A stretch of 64,000 nt of DNA, taken from the NCBI GenBank assembly GCA_030068145.1, contig JAPJBO010000363.1, forward strand, positions 147,511-211,510, in the 5' to 3' direction. The notes under the pieces are model-generated. The model worked only from the letters and a program-made list of their open reading frames with translations. It was not told the origin of the DNA and ran no database searches. Numbering within the stretch: position 1 is the first letter of the stretch; the number at the start of each line of letters is the position of its first letter. Source of the DNA: Diplonema papillatum (Eukaryota; Euglenozoa; Diplonemea; Diplonemida; Diplonemidae). Below are positions 10,687 to 20,776 of the stretch, piece after piece. Position numbers and translations under genes: made by a program.

Positions 10687-10872
10687 TGTTTGTGCAGTGG
10701 GAGGAAAATGCGTAGGGTTCGCTTACTTATTCGCTGGCGGCGGCAACATAATTGTAGTGGTGTTTCTGGACTCTTCGAAAAATGGGACGCATTCTGACTT
10801 GGTGGATCTTTGCACCCGCGAAATCACTAGACACTGAGTGACTCGTCTTTGGTATGGTTGCTCATGCATGCT

Positions 10873-11177
10873 TCACCTTATGGTGCCACGGCGGGTAAGC
10901 ACCCGCGCGTGCTGCTGGCGTCGACTTCCCACCAGCGGTGGCGAAGGACGGTTGCCCGGGGTGCCGAGCGACTGGCTCAGGACGCGGTTGTTCGACGACA
11001 GCGGCTCGTCGCCGCCGCCGTGCGGGGGGGGCAGCACGACGGGCCGTGGTGGTGCGAGCCCAGAGGGTACACAGGCGGCGGCACGCGCGTGCAGGCGCTG
11101 CAGGGCCGACTCCGTCTCGCCATGCGCCGCCGGCTCCCCGGGGTTGTGCCGCGGGGAGAGTTTCGACAAGAATTCGC
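10873..11177 (-). pseudogene. Tandem copy 3 of the exon-2 start, with splice acceptor
   Basis: A third copy with the same CACAAACAG acceptor (exon would begin at 11177). It keeps NPGEPAAHGETESALQRLHA, has a deletion after that, then regains the EPLSSNNRVLSQSLGTPGN block seen further inside exon 2. It is the copy nearest to exon 1, giving a ~352-nt intron, and may be used as an alternative exon; it has no stop until 10873. Confidence 0.68.
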
Positions 11178-11394
11178 CTGTTTGTGCAGTGGGAGGAAAA
11201 TGTGTAGGGTTCGCTTACTTATTCGCTGGCATACATCTCGTGACGGTACCTCCGGTATGTTTACCATGGTTTTTCTGGACTCTTCGTGGTGTCGGTCGCA
11301 TCGGTAACAAACTTGGCTCGCCGTAGTTAAAGCTCGTAATTTTGTCGACATCCCTTTTCACCACGCGACTCCCAACCCTCAACGGTCAACCGGA

Positions 11395-11512
11395 GACCCT
11401 AAACCACCGCTAAACCCTCTAAACCGGAGGACCCTAAAACACCGCTAAACCCTCCAAACCGGTCGACCGGATACCCTAAAACACCGCTAAACCCTCTAAA
11501 CCCCAATAAACG
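11395..11512. repeat. Interstitial telomere-like repeats (CCCTAAA type, degenerate)
   Basis: About three ~38-bp units containing ACCCTAAA, CACCGCTAAACCCTC and TAAACCGG. The core matches plant/alveolate-type CCCTAAA telomere units but is not a clean array. It lies in the predicted intron just downstream of the exon-1 donor. Confidence 0.65.
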
Positions 11513-11529
11513 CTAGATAAAGACGGTAC

Positions 11530-12868
11530 CTGCTTGCCCCTCTTGCGGGGGATGCGCGGCGTGCCCCGGGCGGGTGGCCGCCGTGAGCGCCGCGACCGTC
11601 GTTGGAAGCTCGGGCAGCGCCGTCAAGATCGGGTTCGGCCCCACCGTGCCCGCCGACGGCGGGACGCCGGTGCTGCTTTGCGGGTACACGACGGACCTGC
11701 CGGGAGCGTGGTGGCTCGCGGGTTCCGTTGGCGGGCGGTGGTCGAGCGCGTGCAGCTGGGCCGGGGAAATCGCCGGGGGCTCCGCGGAGAACGGAATGTG
11801 GGGGTGTAGGATGGTGGGAGACCAGGCCGGGTCCAGTGCTGGGTTTGCCAAGGGGACGGCGAGCCGGGGGACGCGGAGGGGAACCGCGGTGTACGCCGCT
11901 GCTGCCTGCGACAGGACGGCCTGCTCCAAGAGCGGTTGGCCGACTTCTTTTCGCCAGTCACTCGTCGGCGAGAGGTCCGCCGGGGGCTGCTTGGGGAGTT
12001 TGGCCTCCCTGCTCTCCTTGTCCTTCTTCGCCCGCTCCTTGCACCGGTGGTTGATCGCGACCTGCTCCTGCAAGTTCGACAGCTCGAGCTTCAGCAAGCC
12101 CCGCTCCTTATTCGACAGCCCCGGCGTCGACAGCGTCGAATTCACGACGCCCAGCAACCGCCGCAGCGTCGGCAGGTCGTAGAACGGCTGCTGCGCGCCG
12201 CCGCCGGCCCCCGCCTTCCGCAGGGCGACTGCCGCCAGCTGCGCCTTCTCCACTGCGATGGCCTCGAGGAGGGCGCGGTACTGCCGCAGGTGCCGCAGGA
12301 ACGCCGTCGAGTGGCCCTGCCCAGCAGGGTGGGCGAAGAGCACTTCTTCGTTCGAGTGCCGGCCTTCGCCGAGGAGGCCCTCGCAGGAGCGGCAGAGGGT
12401 GTAGTAGCTCAAACACGCGCCGCAAGGCGTTCTGAGCTCGTCGGGCATCTCTCCCCAGCCAAGGGACTCGCATGGGGTGCGGCAGAGCCAGCACTGGGTG
12501 TGCACGTCTTCTTCGGCGCCGGGGGACGACGAGCCGCCGCGGGGGGCGCCGCGTTTGAGGGTCGGCTTCGGGGCCTGCTTTTTGCCGGGCGACGGCCGCT
12601 TCCTGCCGGCGCGGGCTGGCGGCGACGCGAGCGTCTGCTGCCGCTTGCCGGTGCTGCGGGTCCGGACCAAGTGCGCGGCCTCGTCGTCCGAGGACGGGGG
12701 GCACCGCCACGGGCTGCTAGCCCGACAGCCGGACGTGCTGCGGCTGCCGGCCTGCGCCTTCGGCGCGGGCTCCACGTTCCGGCCCCGCTGCCCAACCGCG
12801 GGGTACCGCGCGCCGCCGCCGCCGATGACGGGTGCCCCCGCCGGCCGCGTCCTCGGCGCGAACACCAT
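11530..12868 (-). CDS. Cys-rich protein of unknown function, exon 1
   Basis: From the ATG at 12868 (MVFAPRTRPAG) the frame gives ~446 residues. The frame is open further upstream, but that part lies next to repeat B, so I favour this Met. Residues ~20-120 are basic and low complexity. A Cys cluster at about residues 126-162 has CWLC, CESLG, CGAC and CRSC pairs and resembles a zinc-binding fold, but I cannot assign it to a family. A Leu/Glu/Lys-rich helical region (NKERGLLKLELSNLQEQV) follows, then a Pro/Ala-rich tail. The exon ends at a strong donor GCAG|GTACCG (11530/11529), phase 1, matching the acceptor at 10299. Without splicing the frame closes at 11513. Confidence 0.72.
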
Positions 12869-12994
12869 TCGTGCGATCGACACAGGCTCAAGCACGCATC
12901 CGAGCGCGCTGCGACCCCACCCCCTCCCGCGCCTCAACTCCTTGTGTACGACGGAGTACCTTTTGCTGGTCACTGTATTCCGCTACAAAAACAC

Positions 12995-13220
12995 GGGGGA
13001 AATACTCGAGGGACTGCCTTGTGCTCATTTCGAAGGAGGCTAGAGGGGGAGAAAACAGTACTACTACAAAGTGGCTCTTTTTTGTTGAACGCTTACGCCG
13101 GCCCACTAAACCCAGATTTACCTGTGTTTCCTGTGTGGGCTACAGCACATTTACCTCCTTTGATCTTTCGCAACTGGCAGTCTCCTCAAGCATTTCCAAC
13201 AACGCAGGTGCTTATAAAGT
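12995..13220. repeat. Dispersed repeat family B, copy 2
   Basis: Carries GCTCATTTCGAAGGAGGCT and GGGCTACAGCACATTTACC in the same order as copy 1, ending CGCAGGTGCTTATAAA. It lies just upstream of the Cys-rich gene. Confidence 0.65.
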
Positions 13221-14229
13221 TGAAGTATGGTCAGTAGTGTTGCGAGACGGCTTGCCGGCTGCCTCAGTTTTGCTCGGATCGACCAGGATAGGAATGAGTT
13301 GAGGAGGTGACCCCGGCATCGTCAGCGAAGGGTAAGTGTCGGCGTCTTCGGACAACGTCCTTGCTCACCGCTGGCCCGACGTGGATAAACGCTCGCGGGC
13401 TCACGTCAGACACAGCGATCTTGCTGTCTTTTCTTCCTCGAGACCACGGGAATTGAAAGCTGCATGAGAGAAAGGAAGAAAATCCGACGCTTTTGGGTCG
13501 ACCTTGACCTAGGACGGACTGCTCCCGCTGGAAAGCGGAAGCGGCTTGTCCCCCGCCGCATTAGGAGAAGAAGGTGGATGTGGGGGGGGGGAGGGGGGTC
13601 GTTGTTCTTTGCTGGTTTTGAGGGATAAGGAAACATTAGAAATCTTTTTGCGGTGGTCTCCGCTGGCCCGGTAGTTTGTGCTACCGCCAACTTCTTTTAC
13701 ACTCGTTCTCTTCTCTTCTCACTACTGTACGTACTCTTTCTCTCTTTTTCTCACTTTGGCTAGCCAAGCGTCGACTGAGCCGGGTCAGCTGTGCACAGCT
13801 CGCTGCGCCCGGGTGCGTGAAGGCTGTGACCGGCACAGAAACCGTCCCGGTGCTTATTCGACGGCAGTTTGAGGGGAGGGGTGCCCTGTAACTGCAGATG
13901 TCTTTCCCTCCGTTGGAGCCAGCAAGCCCAGGTTTTGCCTGGTGTTTCGTGAGGGGCGGCTCCTGCTGAGCGATTCAAAACAGGCAGCCTCCTCGGATTT
14001 TCTAGCGTTTATTTTCCTACGAAGTAGGTGGTTCTTCGATAAAAGGAGAAGGAAGAAGTAGGCACAACATGATGAATCCCCACGCTCTTTGTCCTTGAGA
14101 CTAGGCTACTGTCCTAGAGTCGGTTGTGCGTGTGGTATATCCCGTTGCATTTCAGAGTGAAAGTTCGCTTGGAACTCCAAGCTGTTAGAGTCGAAGAGCG
14201 TGCGGGGAAACCACGAAGCCCAGAACAGG
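13221..14229. other. No gene recognised
   Basis: Contains a G-run near 13578-13594 and CT-rich sequence near 13700-13760. No recognisable coding sequence. Confidence 0.5.
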
Positions 14230-14234
14230 AACAA

Positions 14235-14412
14235 TGAGCCGGTCCGTCCCTATCTCTTGAAGCTGCATCGAAGTGCCTGCCGCTGTTTATCACAGTGAAT
14301 CACGGTCCACCACGGTCTATCAGATCCATCTCTAGTCCCTAGAGCTGGATCGAATTGCCCGGTGCTGTGTTCTTCCCTATCACGGGCTATCAAGAGGGGA
14401 TGGACCGGCTCA
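14235..14412. mobile_element. 180-bp MITE, copy 2 (5-bp TSD)
   Basis: Begins TGAGCCGGTCCGTCCC and ends with its near-perfect inverted copy (one difference). It is flanked by identical 5-bp AACAA at 14230-14234 and 14413-14417. The body is closely similar to 5487-5666. Confidence 0.85.
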
Positions 14413-14787
14413 AACAAGTTCTGGCTGCATCTTCCACGATGGGGTGTCCAGCCTCAGAAGCCGGAGCTAAAGCTGGATTTGAAAAGCAGGGACAGTGCCT
14501 GCCCTTGCTTTAGGGCGATCGACCAGACCCCTGAGATATACAGCTTCAACAGCACCGTGCGCGCCACCGCCCGCGAGAGGGTCAGATAGCTCTCACGTGC
14601 ACGACAACAGGAGCTAACTCGGATTATCCAGCGGCACGACCTTCGAATGCGCTGCATGCTGAGCCGGCCTGGGCACCGTCGGGATCGTGGCGTCGTACTC
14701 GGGCACTGAAGCAGCCTGTGTTGCGTTGCTATTTTCTAGCCGTGCACTATGATTTGGTCTGAAAAATTGCAGTCACGGAACAATAGC

Positions 14788-15053
14788 TTGCGTTGGTCTA
14801 GGCGAGAAAGAATGCTAACAGTTGCTCAGTCAAAGGTTTGCGCTAGTCTAAACCAGCAGACACTGAAGAAGATTGCGTTGGTCTAGGCGAAAAAGAATGC
14901 TAACAGTTGCTCAGTCAAAGGTTTGCGCTAGTCTAAACCAGCAGACACTGAAGAAGATTGCGTTGGTCTAGGCGAAAAAGAATGCTAACAGTTGCTCAGT
15001 CAAAGGTTTGCGCTAGTCTAAACCAGCAGACACTGAAGATTGCGTTGGTCTAG
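14788..15053. repeat. 85-bp tandem repeat, about three units
   Basis: The block AGTTGCTCAGTCAAAGG recurs exactly 85 bp apart (about 14820, 14905, 14990), together with GCGCTAGTCTAAACCAG and GCGTTGGTCTAGGCG. Degenerate related sequence continues to ~15235, abutting the 3' end of the channel gene. Confidence 0.88.
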
Positions 15054-15198
15054 GTTAACGGTTTCTTGAGCAGAAGCTCGCTGTGGTTCCATCGAAGCTC
15101 GCCACGAAACGTTGTGTTGGTCTTGGCTAGCAGTTGTTCATATCAAGGCTTGCGTTGATAGAGGGAGCAGCAGCAACCGGAGAAAGGTTTGCGTTGGT

Positions 15199-18100
15199 TT
15201 AGGAACGAAGGTTGCTTGAGCAGAAGCTCGCATTGGTGTCACCACAGGTGGTGGTCCGCACGAACGTGCTCGTCCAACAAAAATAAAAAGAGCATACGCT
15301 TTCTCCGCAGGACGTGGCGGGGATGAGAATGACCTCCGGAGGTGGTGACAGCTTGATTTCTTCGGCTGGTTTGAGTTCGGCGGAAGGGGTGCAAGCGGAG
15401 GAAACGCCGAAGCTGGCCAACCGAGTCTGCGACGGGGGAAGCCGGAGCAAGCGGTCGATGACGGCGTCGGAGCCCCCGGGGAAGAAGGCGGGCGGGTGGG
15501 ACGCCGAGTGCCTGAATGACATCCGCGAGGTCACCGACTTCGCCATGCTGCCGCTGCGGCACAGCGGATCCGACGACCGCGACCTGTCGAGGAACAGCGC
15601 CCGGAAGCTCGCCTGCCGAGCCTGCCGGAAGGAGTGCGCGGTCCCGTCGCTGTTCGGCTGCGGCATCTCGTCGCTCGCGCCGCTCTGCCCGCCGACCGAC
15701 GCGTGCCGCGCGCTCGACCACAGCAGGTTCTCGACCCCTGGCGGGCCCACCGAGTAGTGGCACCGCGGCTCCGCCCGCTTCTTCCACCGCACCGCCGTCG
15801 CCAGCTCCTTCGCGAACCCGGCAAAGCACCGTTCGCCGCCGCGGCCCCGCTGCTCCCACAGGCGCACGGCCTTCCCCGCGTAGGCGTCGTCCCACAGCAT
15901 CCGCCACATTAGCGCGTCGTAATCGACGTGCGGGTCTTCGTCCGACCCGAACAAGCTCGCCGTCGACAGATGATGCAGAACGGCGACGATCGCATCTGTG
16001 CGCTGCTTGTTCGCTTGGTGCTTCGCCTTAATCCGACATTCGGTCTTGCGCTGGTACTCAGCCAAGAAGGTGGACCCGAATACGGAGGCCGGGATGGCGA
16101 TGATGAACGTGCCCGATACCATGGCCATGGAGGCAAGAAACTTGGCAGCGGGCGAGTACGGCACGTCGTCGCCGTAACCGACGACGGTGATGGTCGAGAT
16201 GCACCACCAGAACGTGGCTGGGATCGACTGGAAGGGGCTGTACTCGTCCTCTCCGTACAGCGACGTGATATCTTCGCGGATCCACGTCTCGTTCGCTGCG
16301 TCGAACGTGCTGATGGAAACCCCCTCGATGAAGAACAGGCAGGACGACCACAGGAGGAGAGAGATCATCGCCACGAACAACACGAGGATCAACACGTCGC
16401 CGAGCTGCCCCATCACCACGACTATCAACTTCAGCCCGTCGGCATACCGGGCAACTTTCAGCAGCCGGAACACTCGCGCAACGCGAACGACCCGCAAGAC
16501 TCTCAATCCAGAGGCATCAGATGAACTGCCGATGATCAGTTCTACGTAGTATGGTAGCACTGCGACGAAGTCGAGGGCGTTGAGGACGTTCTTTACGAAC
16601 GCGATCCTGTCCGGGGCCGCCCATAGCCGCACGACGAGCTCGAGCGAAAAGAAGGTGACGAAGATGGTTTCCAGATAGAACCACGGGCCCTCGTTCCTCC
16701 TCGACTGCGCCTGGTACCGGGGCAAGGTCTCGACACACAGCGTGATCGTGGACGCGAGAATGGCCACCAGCGACAGGCCGGCGATGAGCTTGCCGCACCT
16801 TGATTGCGTGGGGTCCTCCAGCGTCTCGTGGATGCTCTGTCTGCAGGTAACTTCCCCGTTTTCAGGGGTGTCCGGCTGACCGGAGCCAAGCGCCTCGCCT
16901 GTGCCGCCTGGTGCGCCAACGCTTTGCGCACAACTTCGCCGCCTACCGGCGCTGGAGTGTGGTAAACTGCCTTCGATTGAAGCCGACGAACGCACGTTGT
17001 AGCTCCAGTCCGCTTGAGGCGTTTCCTGCCTCTCGCTGCTCCATGCGGACATGCGTCGATGGCGTTCTCGTGGAGCTGCGGGGTGCATTCCGGCGGCTGG
17101 CCGCAGGGGGTCGTCGGGCCACGATCCGGAGTTCTGCGAGCTGATGCTCAGCGGTGGTGAACACGGGAACGTCGTGTTGAACGGCCGCGAGGAGCTTTCC
17201 TTGCTCCACGAGGCCAGCTCCACCCCGCACTTCCGAAGCGCGGCCACGGACAGCAAACTGGGCTGTTTCTGACTCAGCCGCCCCGATGTGTAGGCACCCG
17301 ACAACCTGTTGCCCCTCCACGACCCGAGCGAGCTGAGAGACCGCGCGCTCCGGTCCAAGCTCGCCGAGATCGCTTGCTCGCACCCGCCCGCAGGCTCGAA
17401 CGGCGAAGGCAGGTTGGAACGGAAGGCGCTCAGCGGCCGCTTTTGGCTCGAATTCAGCGAAAGCAGGCTCTGGCCCAGCCCACAGTCCACGGGAGCCGGG
17501 TCGCCACGCAGGACGTCTTGGAACGCTCGCACGCGCTGGGACCGTGCTTCGCTTTTGCGAGGCGCGGACGGAACGACTTCCGGCTCGGCCGCCGAGCTGA
17601 AGGGCTTCGAGCAGGAAACGCCTTTGCTGAGCGTCACGGCTATGCTGTCGATCGATTCCATTCTCTCGCACGTCGGCACCAAGCAGATGCCCAGCGGCGT
17701 CTCGCCGGCGATCGTCGACGGCTGGCTGCCTTGGCGCCTCGCCCGGCGCCGCGGGCACTGCGGGTCCGTGCTCTCGCCCCGCAGAAACGGGTCGACGGGG
17801 CTCGGCTCGAAGTGCGAGACGCGCACGAAGTCAATGGTTTCCTCCTCCTCTTCCGAAGTCTTCGGGTGGGCGGTGCCCACTTCGGCCTCGCACACGACCA
17901 AGTCGACCGCTTCAGCTGTCCGGCCGTCCACCCACCGCATGACGTCCCACGGTTGCCGGGCATGATCAGCGCTGTCCTCCCTAAGCAGAACTGTGCCGCG
18001 GCGCAGCAGGTCGGAGCCCGCGTCTCCCGCGGGGGCGATGGCCCAAGCATAGGCGCCCGAGCCCGGCCCGGCGCAGCAGCGGGCGAGGGTGAATGCGCCG

Positions 18101-19329
18101 TTTTGCAGCACCCACGCGCGGGCGCGCGCCGGCGATGCTCGGTACACCCCCCCGCAGCCGGCGTGTTGCGCGGACGACGACGAGAGTGTCACCTCGACGT
18201 ACTCTCCCGCTTCCCCAGCCCCGATCACTCCGGATGCCGCACGCTGCTTTGGTGTTCCCACGCTCGTGGAAGAGACCCCCTCTTCTTCGGGTACAAGCGA
18301 GCTGCCACTCAACAGCTTTGGTGTTCCGAGGCTCGTGGAAGGGACATGATGTGCTGCCCTTGCACCGGCGTGTTTTCCCGACGGCGAGATGTCGACAGAC
18401 TCGACTTCTTCGGTCTCATGCTGCGCGACCAACGGTCTTCGTTTTCTAGGCGAGGCGTGGTCCGCCCTTGCACCATCGTCGTATGCCGCGAGTGGCGGGG
18501 TGCCGGGTCTGGTAGAATTGACAGCGGGACCAGCCCGTTTCTTCTGCGCACGACGTGCAGGCGAGGCGCGACCTGCACCGCCGTGGTTTTCAGACGACAC
18601 GGTGTCTGCTTTGGCCGCTTCTGCGGCTTCGAGTCGTCCGCGAGATGCAACCAAAGACTCGGAGGTTCCCGGCCGGCCCTTGTCAATCGGCATCGCGCAG
18701 GATGCGGAAGACTCGCGGTCGTTTGAGCAGCGTCGCTCGGGTTGCAGCGGCAATGCATCAATCACAGCGGCGGCACAACTCCCCGTTTCTGCGGCTTCGA
18801 GTCGTCTGCAAGAAGCAACTACTGACTCAAAGGTCCCCGGCCAACTCTCGTCGATCGGCATCGTGCAGGATGCGGAAGACTTGCGGTCGTCTGAACAGCG
18901 TCGCTCGGGTTGCAGCGGCAATGCATCAATCACAGCGGCGGCACAACTCCCCGTTTCTGCGGCTTCGAGTCGTCTGCGAGAAGCAACTACTGACTCAAAG
19001 GTCCCCGGCCAACTCTCGTCGATCGGCATCGTGCAGGATGCGGAAGACTTGCGGTCGTCTGAACAGCGTCGCTCGGGTTGCAGCGGCAATGCATCAATCA
19101 CAGCGGCGGCACAACTCCCCGTTTCTGCGGCTTCGAGTCGTCTGCGAGAAGCAACTACTGACTCAAAGGTCCCCGGCCAACTCTCGTCGATCGGCATCGT
19201 GCAGGATGCCGAAGACTTGCGGTCGTCTGAACAGCGTCGCTCGGGTTGCAGCGGCAATGCATCAATCACAGCGGCGGCACCACCCCCCGCCTCTGCGGCA
19301 CCGCCCCTCTCCGGCCCCCACAGCGGCAT
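15199..19329 (-). CDS. Voltage-gated K+ channel (six-segment, Kv-like) with long N-terminal extension
   Basis: One uninterrupted frame of ~1376 residues from the ATG at 19329 (MPLWGPERGG). The ion-transport domain is at roughly residues 845-1085. S1 is around LIAGLSLVAILAS. The S4 voltage sensor has spaced arginines (RVLRVVRVARVFRLLKVARY), the pore has WWCISTITVVGYGDDVP with the K+ filter signature GYGD, and S6 is around SMAMVSGTFIIAIPASVFG. The ~845-residue N-terminus is low complexity and begins with four 56-residue tandem repeats. The ~295-residue C-terminus is also low complexity, and I see no cyclic-nucleotide-binding domain or T1 domain. The protein should sit in a membrane and conduct K+ on depolarisation. 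The start could lie further upstream if there is an earlier exon. Confidence 0.88.
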   Translation of the reverse strand: MPLWGPERGGAAEAGGGAAAVIDALPLQPERRCSDDRKSSASCTMPIDESWPGTFESVVASRRRLEAAETGSCAAAVIDALPLQPERRCSDDRKSSASCTMPIDESWPGTFESVVASRRRLEAAETGSCAAAVIDALPLQPERRCSDDRKSSASCTMPIDESWPGTFESVVASCRRLEAAETGSCAAAVIDALPLQPERRCSNDRESSASCAMPIDKGRPGTSESLVASRGRLEAAEAAKADTVSSENHGGAGRASPARRAQKKRAGPAVNSTRPGTPPLAAYDDGARADHASPRKRRPLVAQHETEEVESVDISPSGKHAGARAAHHVPSTSLGTPKLLSGSSLVPEEEGVSSTSVGTPKQRAASGVIGAGEAGEYVEVTLSSSSAQHAGCGGVYRASPARARAWVLQNGAFTLARCCAGPGSGAYAWAIAPAGDAGSDLLRRGTVLLREDSADHARQPWDVMRWVDGRTAEAVDLVVCEAEVGTAHPKTSEEEEETIDFVRVSHFEPSPVDPFLRGESTDPQCPRRRARRQGSQPSTIAGETPLGICLVPTCERMESIDSIAVTLSKGVSCSKPFSSAAEPEVVPSAPRKSEARSQRVRAFQDVLRGDPAPVDCGLGQSLLSLNSSQKRPLSAFRSNLPSPFEPAGGCEQAISASLDRSARSLSSLGSWRGNRLSGAYTSGRLSQKQPSLLSVAALRKCGVELASWSKESSSRPFNTTFPCSPPLSISSQNSGSWPDDPLRPAAGMHPAAPRERHRRMSAWSSERQETPQADWSYNVRSSASIEGSLPHSSAGRRRSCAQSVGAPGGTGEALGSGQPDTPENGEVTCRQSIHETLEDPTQSRCGKLIAGLSLVAILASTITLCVETLPRYQAQSRRNEGPWFYLETIFVTFFSLELVVRLWAAPDRIAFVKNVLNALDFVAVLPYYVELIIGSSSDASGLRVLRVVRVARVFRLLKVARYADGLKLIVVVMGQLGDVLILVLFVAMISLLLWSSCLFFIEGVSISTFDAANETWIREDITSLYGEDEYSPFQSIPATFWWCISTITVVGYGDDVPYSPAAKFLASMAMVSGTFIIAIPASVFGSTFLAEYQRKTECRIKAKHQANKQRTDAIVAVLHHLSTASLFGSDEDPHVDYDALMWRMLWDDAYAGKAVRLWEQRGRGGERCFAGFAKELATAVRWKKRAEPRCHYSVGPPGVENLLWSSARHASVGGQSGASDEMPQPNSDGTAHSFRQARQASFRALFLDRSRSSDPLCRSGSMAKSVTSRMSFRHSASHPPAFFPGGSDAVIDRLLRLPPSQTRLASFGVSSACTPSAELKPAEEIKLSPPPEVILIPATSCGESVCSFYFCWTSTFVRTTTCGDTNASFCSSNLRS
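18600..19315. repeat. 168-bp tandem repeat, four units, in frame in the K+ channel gene
   Basis: The block GCAGCGGCAATGCATCAATC starts at 18744, 18912, 19080 and 19248, exactly 168 bp apart. The period is 56 codons, so the frame is kept. The middle units are almost identical; the unit nearest the channel core has diverged most. Confidence 0.93.
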
Positions 19330-19390
19330 CGGTGTTCTCAAATCGGCTCTCTTCGAGCGGCTGCGTCACCCAGCCGCTTCTTCACCATAG

Positions 19391-20085
19391 GAGGGGTCCC
19401 CTTCTGGTCGCCCCATCCGTTGACTGCACGCCTTCGAGCTGGTCGGTACTTTTCGGTGGCAGTACGGGCATGCTACTTTTAGTTGTGTATATTTTCCTGT
19501 GATCGGTGATGCATTGATACGTACCAGCTGCTAAACCTTGATATTGGATACTGATGCGGTTGGGACGGCGCGCAGTACAGGGTATTCCCCTGCTACATCA
19601 CGCACTTCAGTCCCCCTATATTCACTACGCAGGCCCCGCTAGTAAAATGTGTGCTACGTAGTATCGCGCAAGTTGCGCATCACGCCTCAAAACATCGCTA
19701 AGGAAGGCGTAGCACTCACTACTACGCGGCCAGTGGAGGATCAGCAACGTCTTGTCGCCCTGCCAAGAATCTGGCGCGAACGATCGGTGAAATTTGTGAG
19801 CTCCTAACTTCCTTATTGTGCTAACTCGCATAGTCTCGTGAGGTTCACACTTCAAAGGCATGGATTGATTTTTTGGAAAAACAGGTCGTTCGAATGAAAC
19901 TCTCACCGACCTCAGCTGTTGAAGATCTACGCGCTAAACTTAAGCATATTGAGTCTCGGTGCAATTTGCCTTGCTCTCCAAGGTTCGCCGGGCTCCAGCC
20001 TCACACTGTAGCGCCGGCGGAGCCCGCAACGTCGGACTGCGGTTGGACGTCGGCACCTACCGAACACTCCCGCGGTGTGACCTGC
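19391..20085. other. No gene recognised upstream of the K+ channel
   Basis: Would contain the channel promoter if the start at 19329 is right. No clear core promoter element or ORF. Confidence 0.45.
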
Positions 20086-20616
20086 GTAGCCAGCAGCGCC
20101 CATCTCCCCCGTGCCTCCGGACAGCACCCCTCGTGATGTTCGCATCACAAAACAAAAAAAAACAGAGAAATGGCCGTTACCTTGTCGGGGGGTTCGCTCA
20201 CGACCGTTTCCGGGACAAACCTTCGATTGAACCCGGCGGTTAAAAAAAACGTGTCCTCAGTGGTGTGTACACGGCACGTGGCGCGGGTAGGTTTTTCTCC
20301 AGTCGCGCGTCTCTAACCCCGCCGCGAAGTGGGGTCGCCACGACAGTCCGTCCCAGACCATCGGCGCTGGATTGGGACGATGGCGGCTCTAGGCAGAGCC
20401 CGGGGGAATAACCTTTCGAGTATATACAGCGCGCGGTGCTTGCACCGCTGAGGCCACGTTTTTTTAACCGCCGGGTTCAATCGAAGGTTTGTCCCGGAAA
20501 CGGTCGTGAGCGAACCCCCCGACAAGGTAACGACCATTTCTCTGTATTTTGTTGTGTGGTGCGAACACCACGAGGTGCTGTCCGAAGGCACGGGGGAGAT
20601 GGGCGCTGCTGACTAC
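20086..20616. repeat. Inverted repeat, ~170-bp arms (20086-20263 and 20448-20616)
   Basis: The left arm reads AGCAGCGCCCATCTCCCCCG ... GGGACAAACCTTCGATTGAA ... GGCGGTTAAAAAAAACGTG; the right arm is its reverse complement with few changes. The spacer is ~185 bp. A third copy, in right-arm orientation, lies at about 23700-23900. It is either two opposed insertions of one short element or a fold-back element. Confidence 0.85.
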
Positions 20617-20776
20617 CCGCAACGAACCCGCCGCTTTTGACGACGTGTTCTGTCTTTCCGTCACTAAAAGTGGGTACACCTCAACTGGGGCGGGCTTCGC
20701 GTTGTGCTGGAGACGAATCGCATCGAGTGTGAAGCGAAGGACTTCAGTCGCGATTTACTCGTCTGTCGGAAGACCA

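Noticed and set aside
15516-18726. Plus-strand frames opposite the K+ channel
   Set aside because: Same reason: antisense shadows of a strongly biased coding strand, no motifs.
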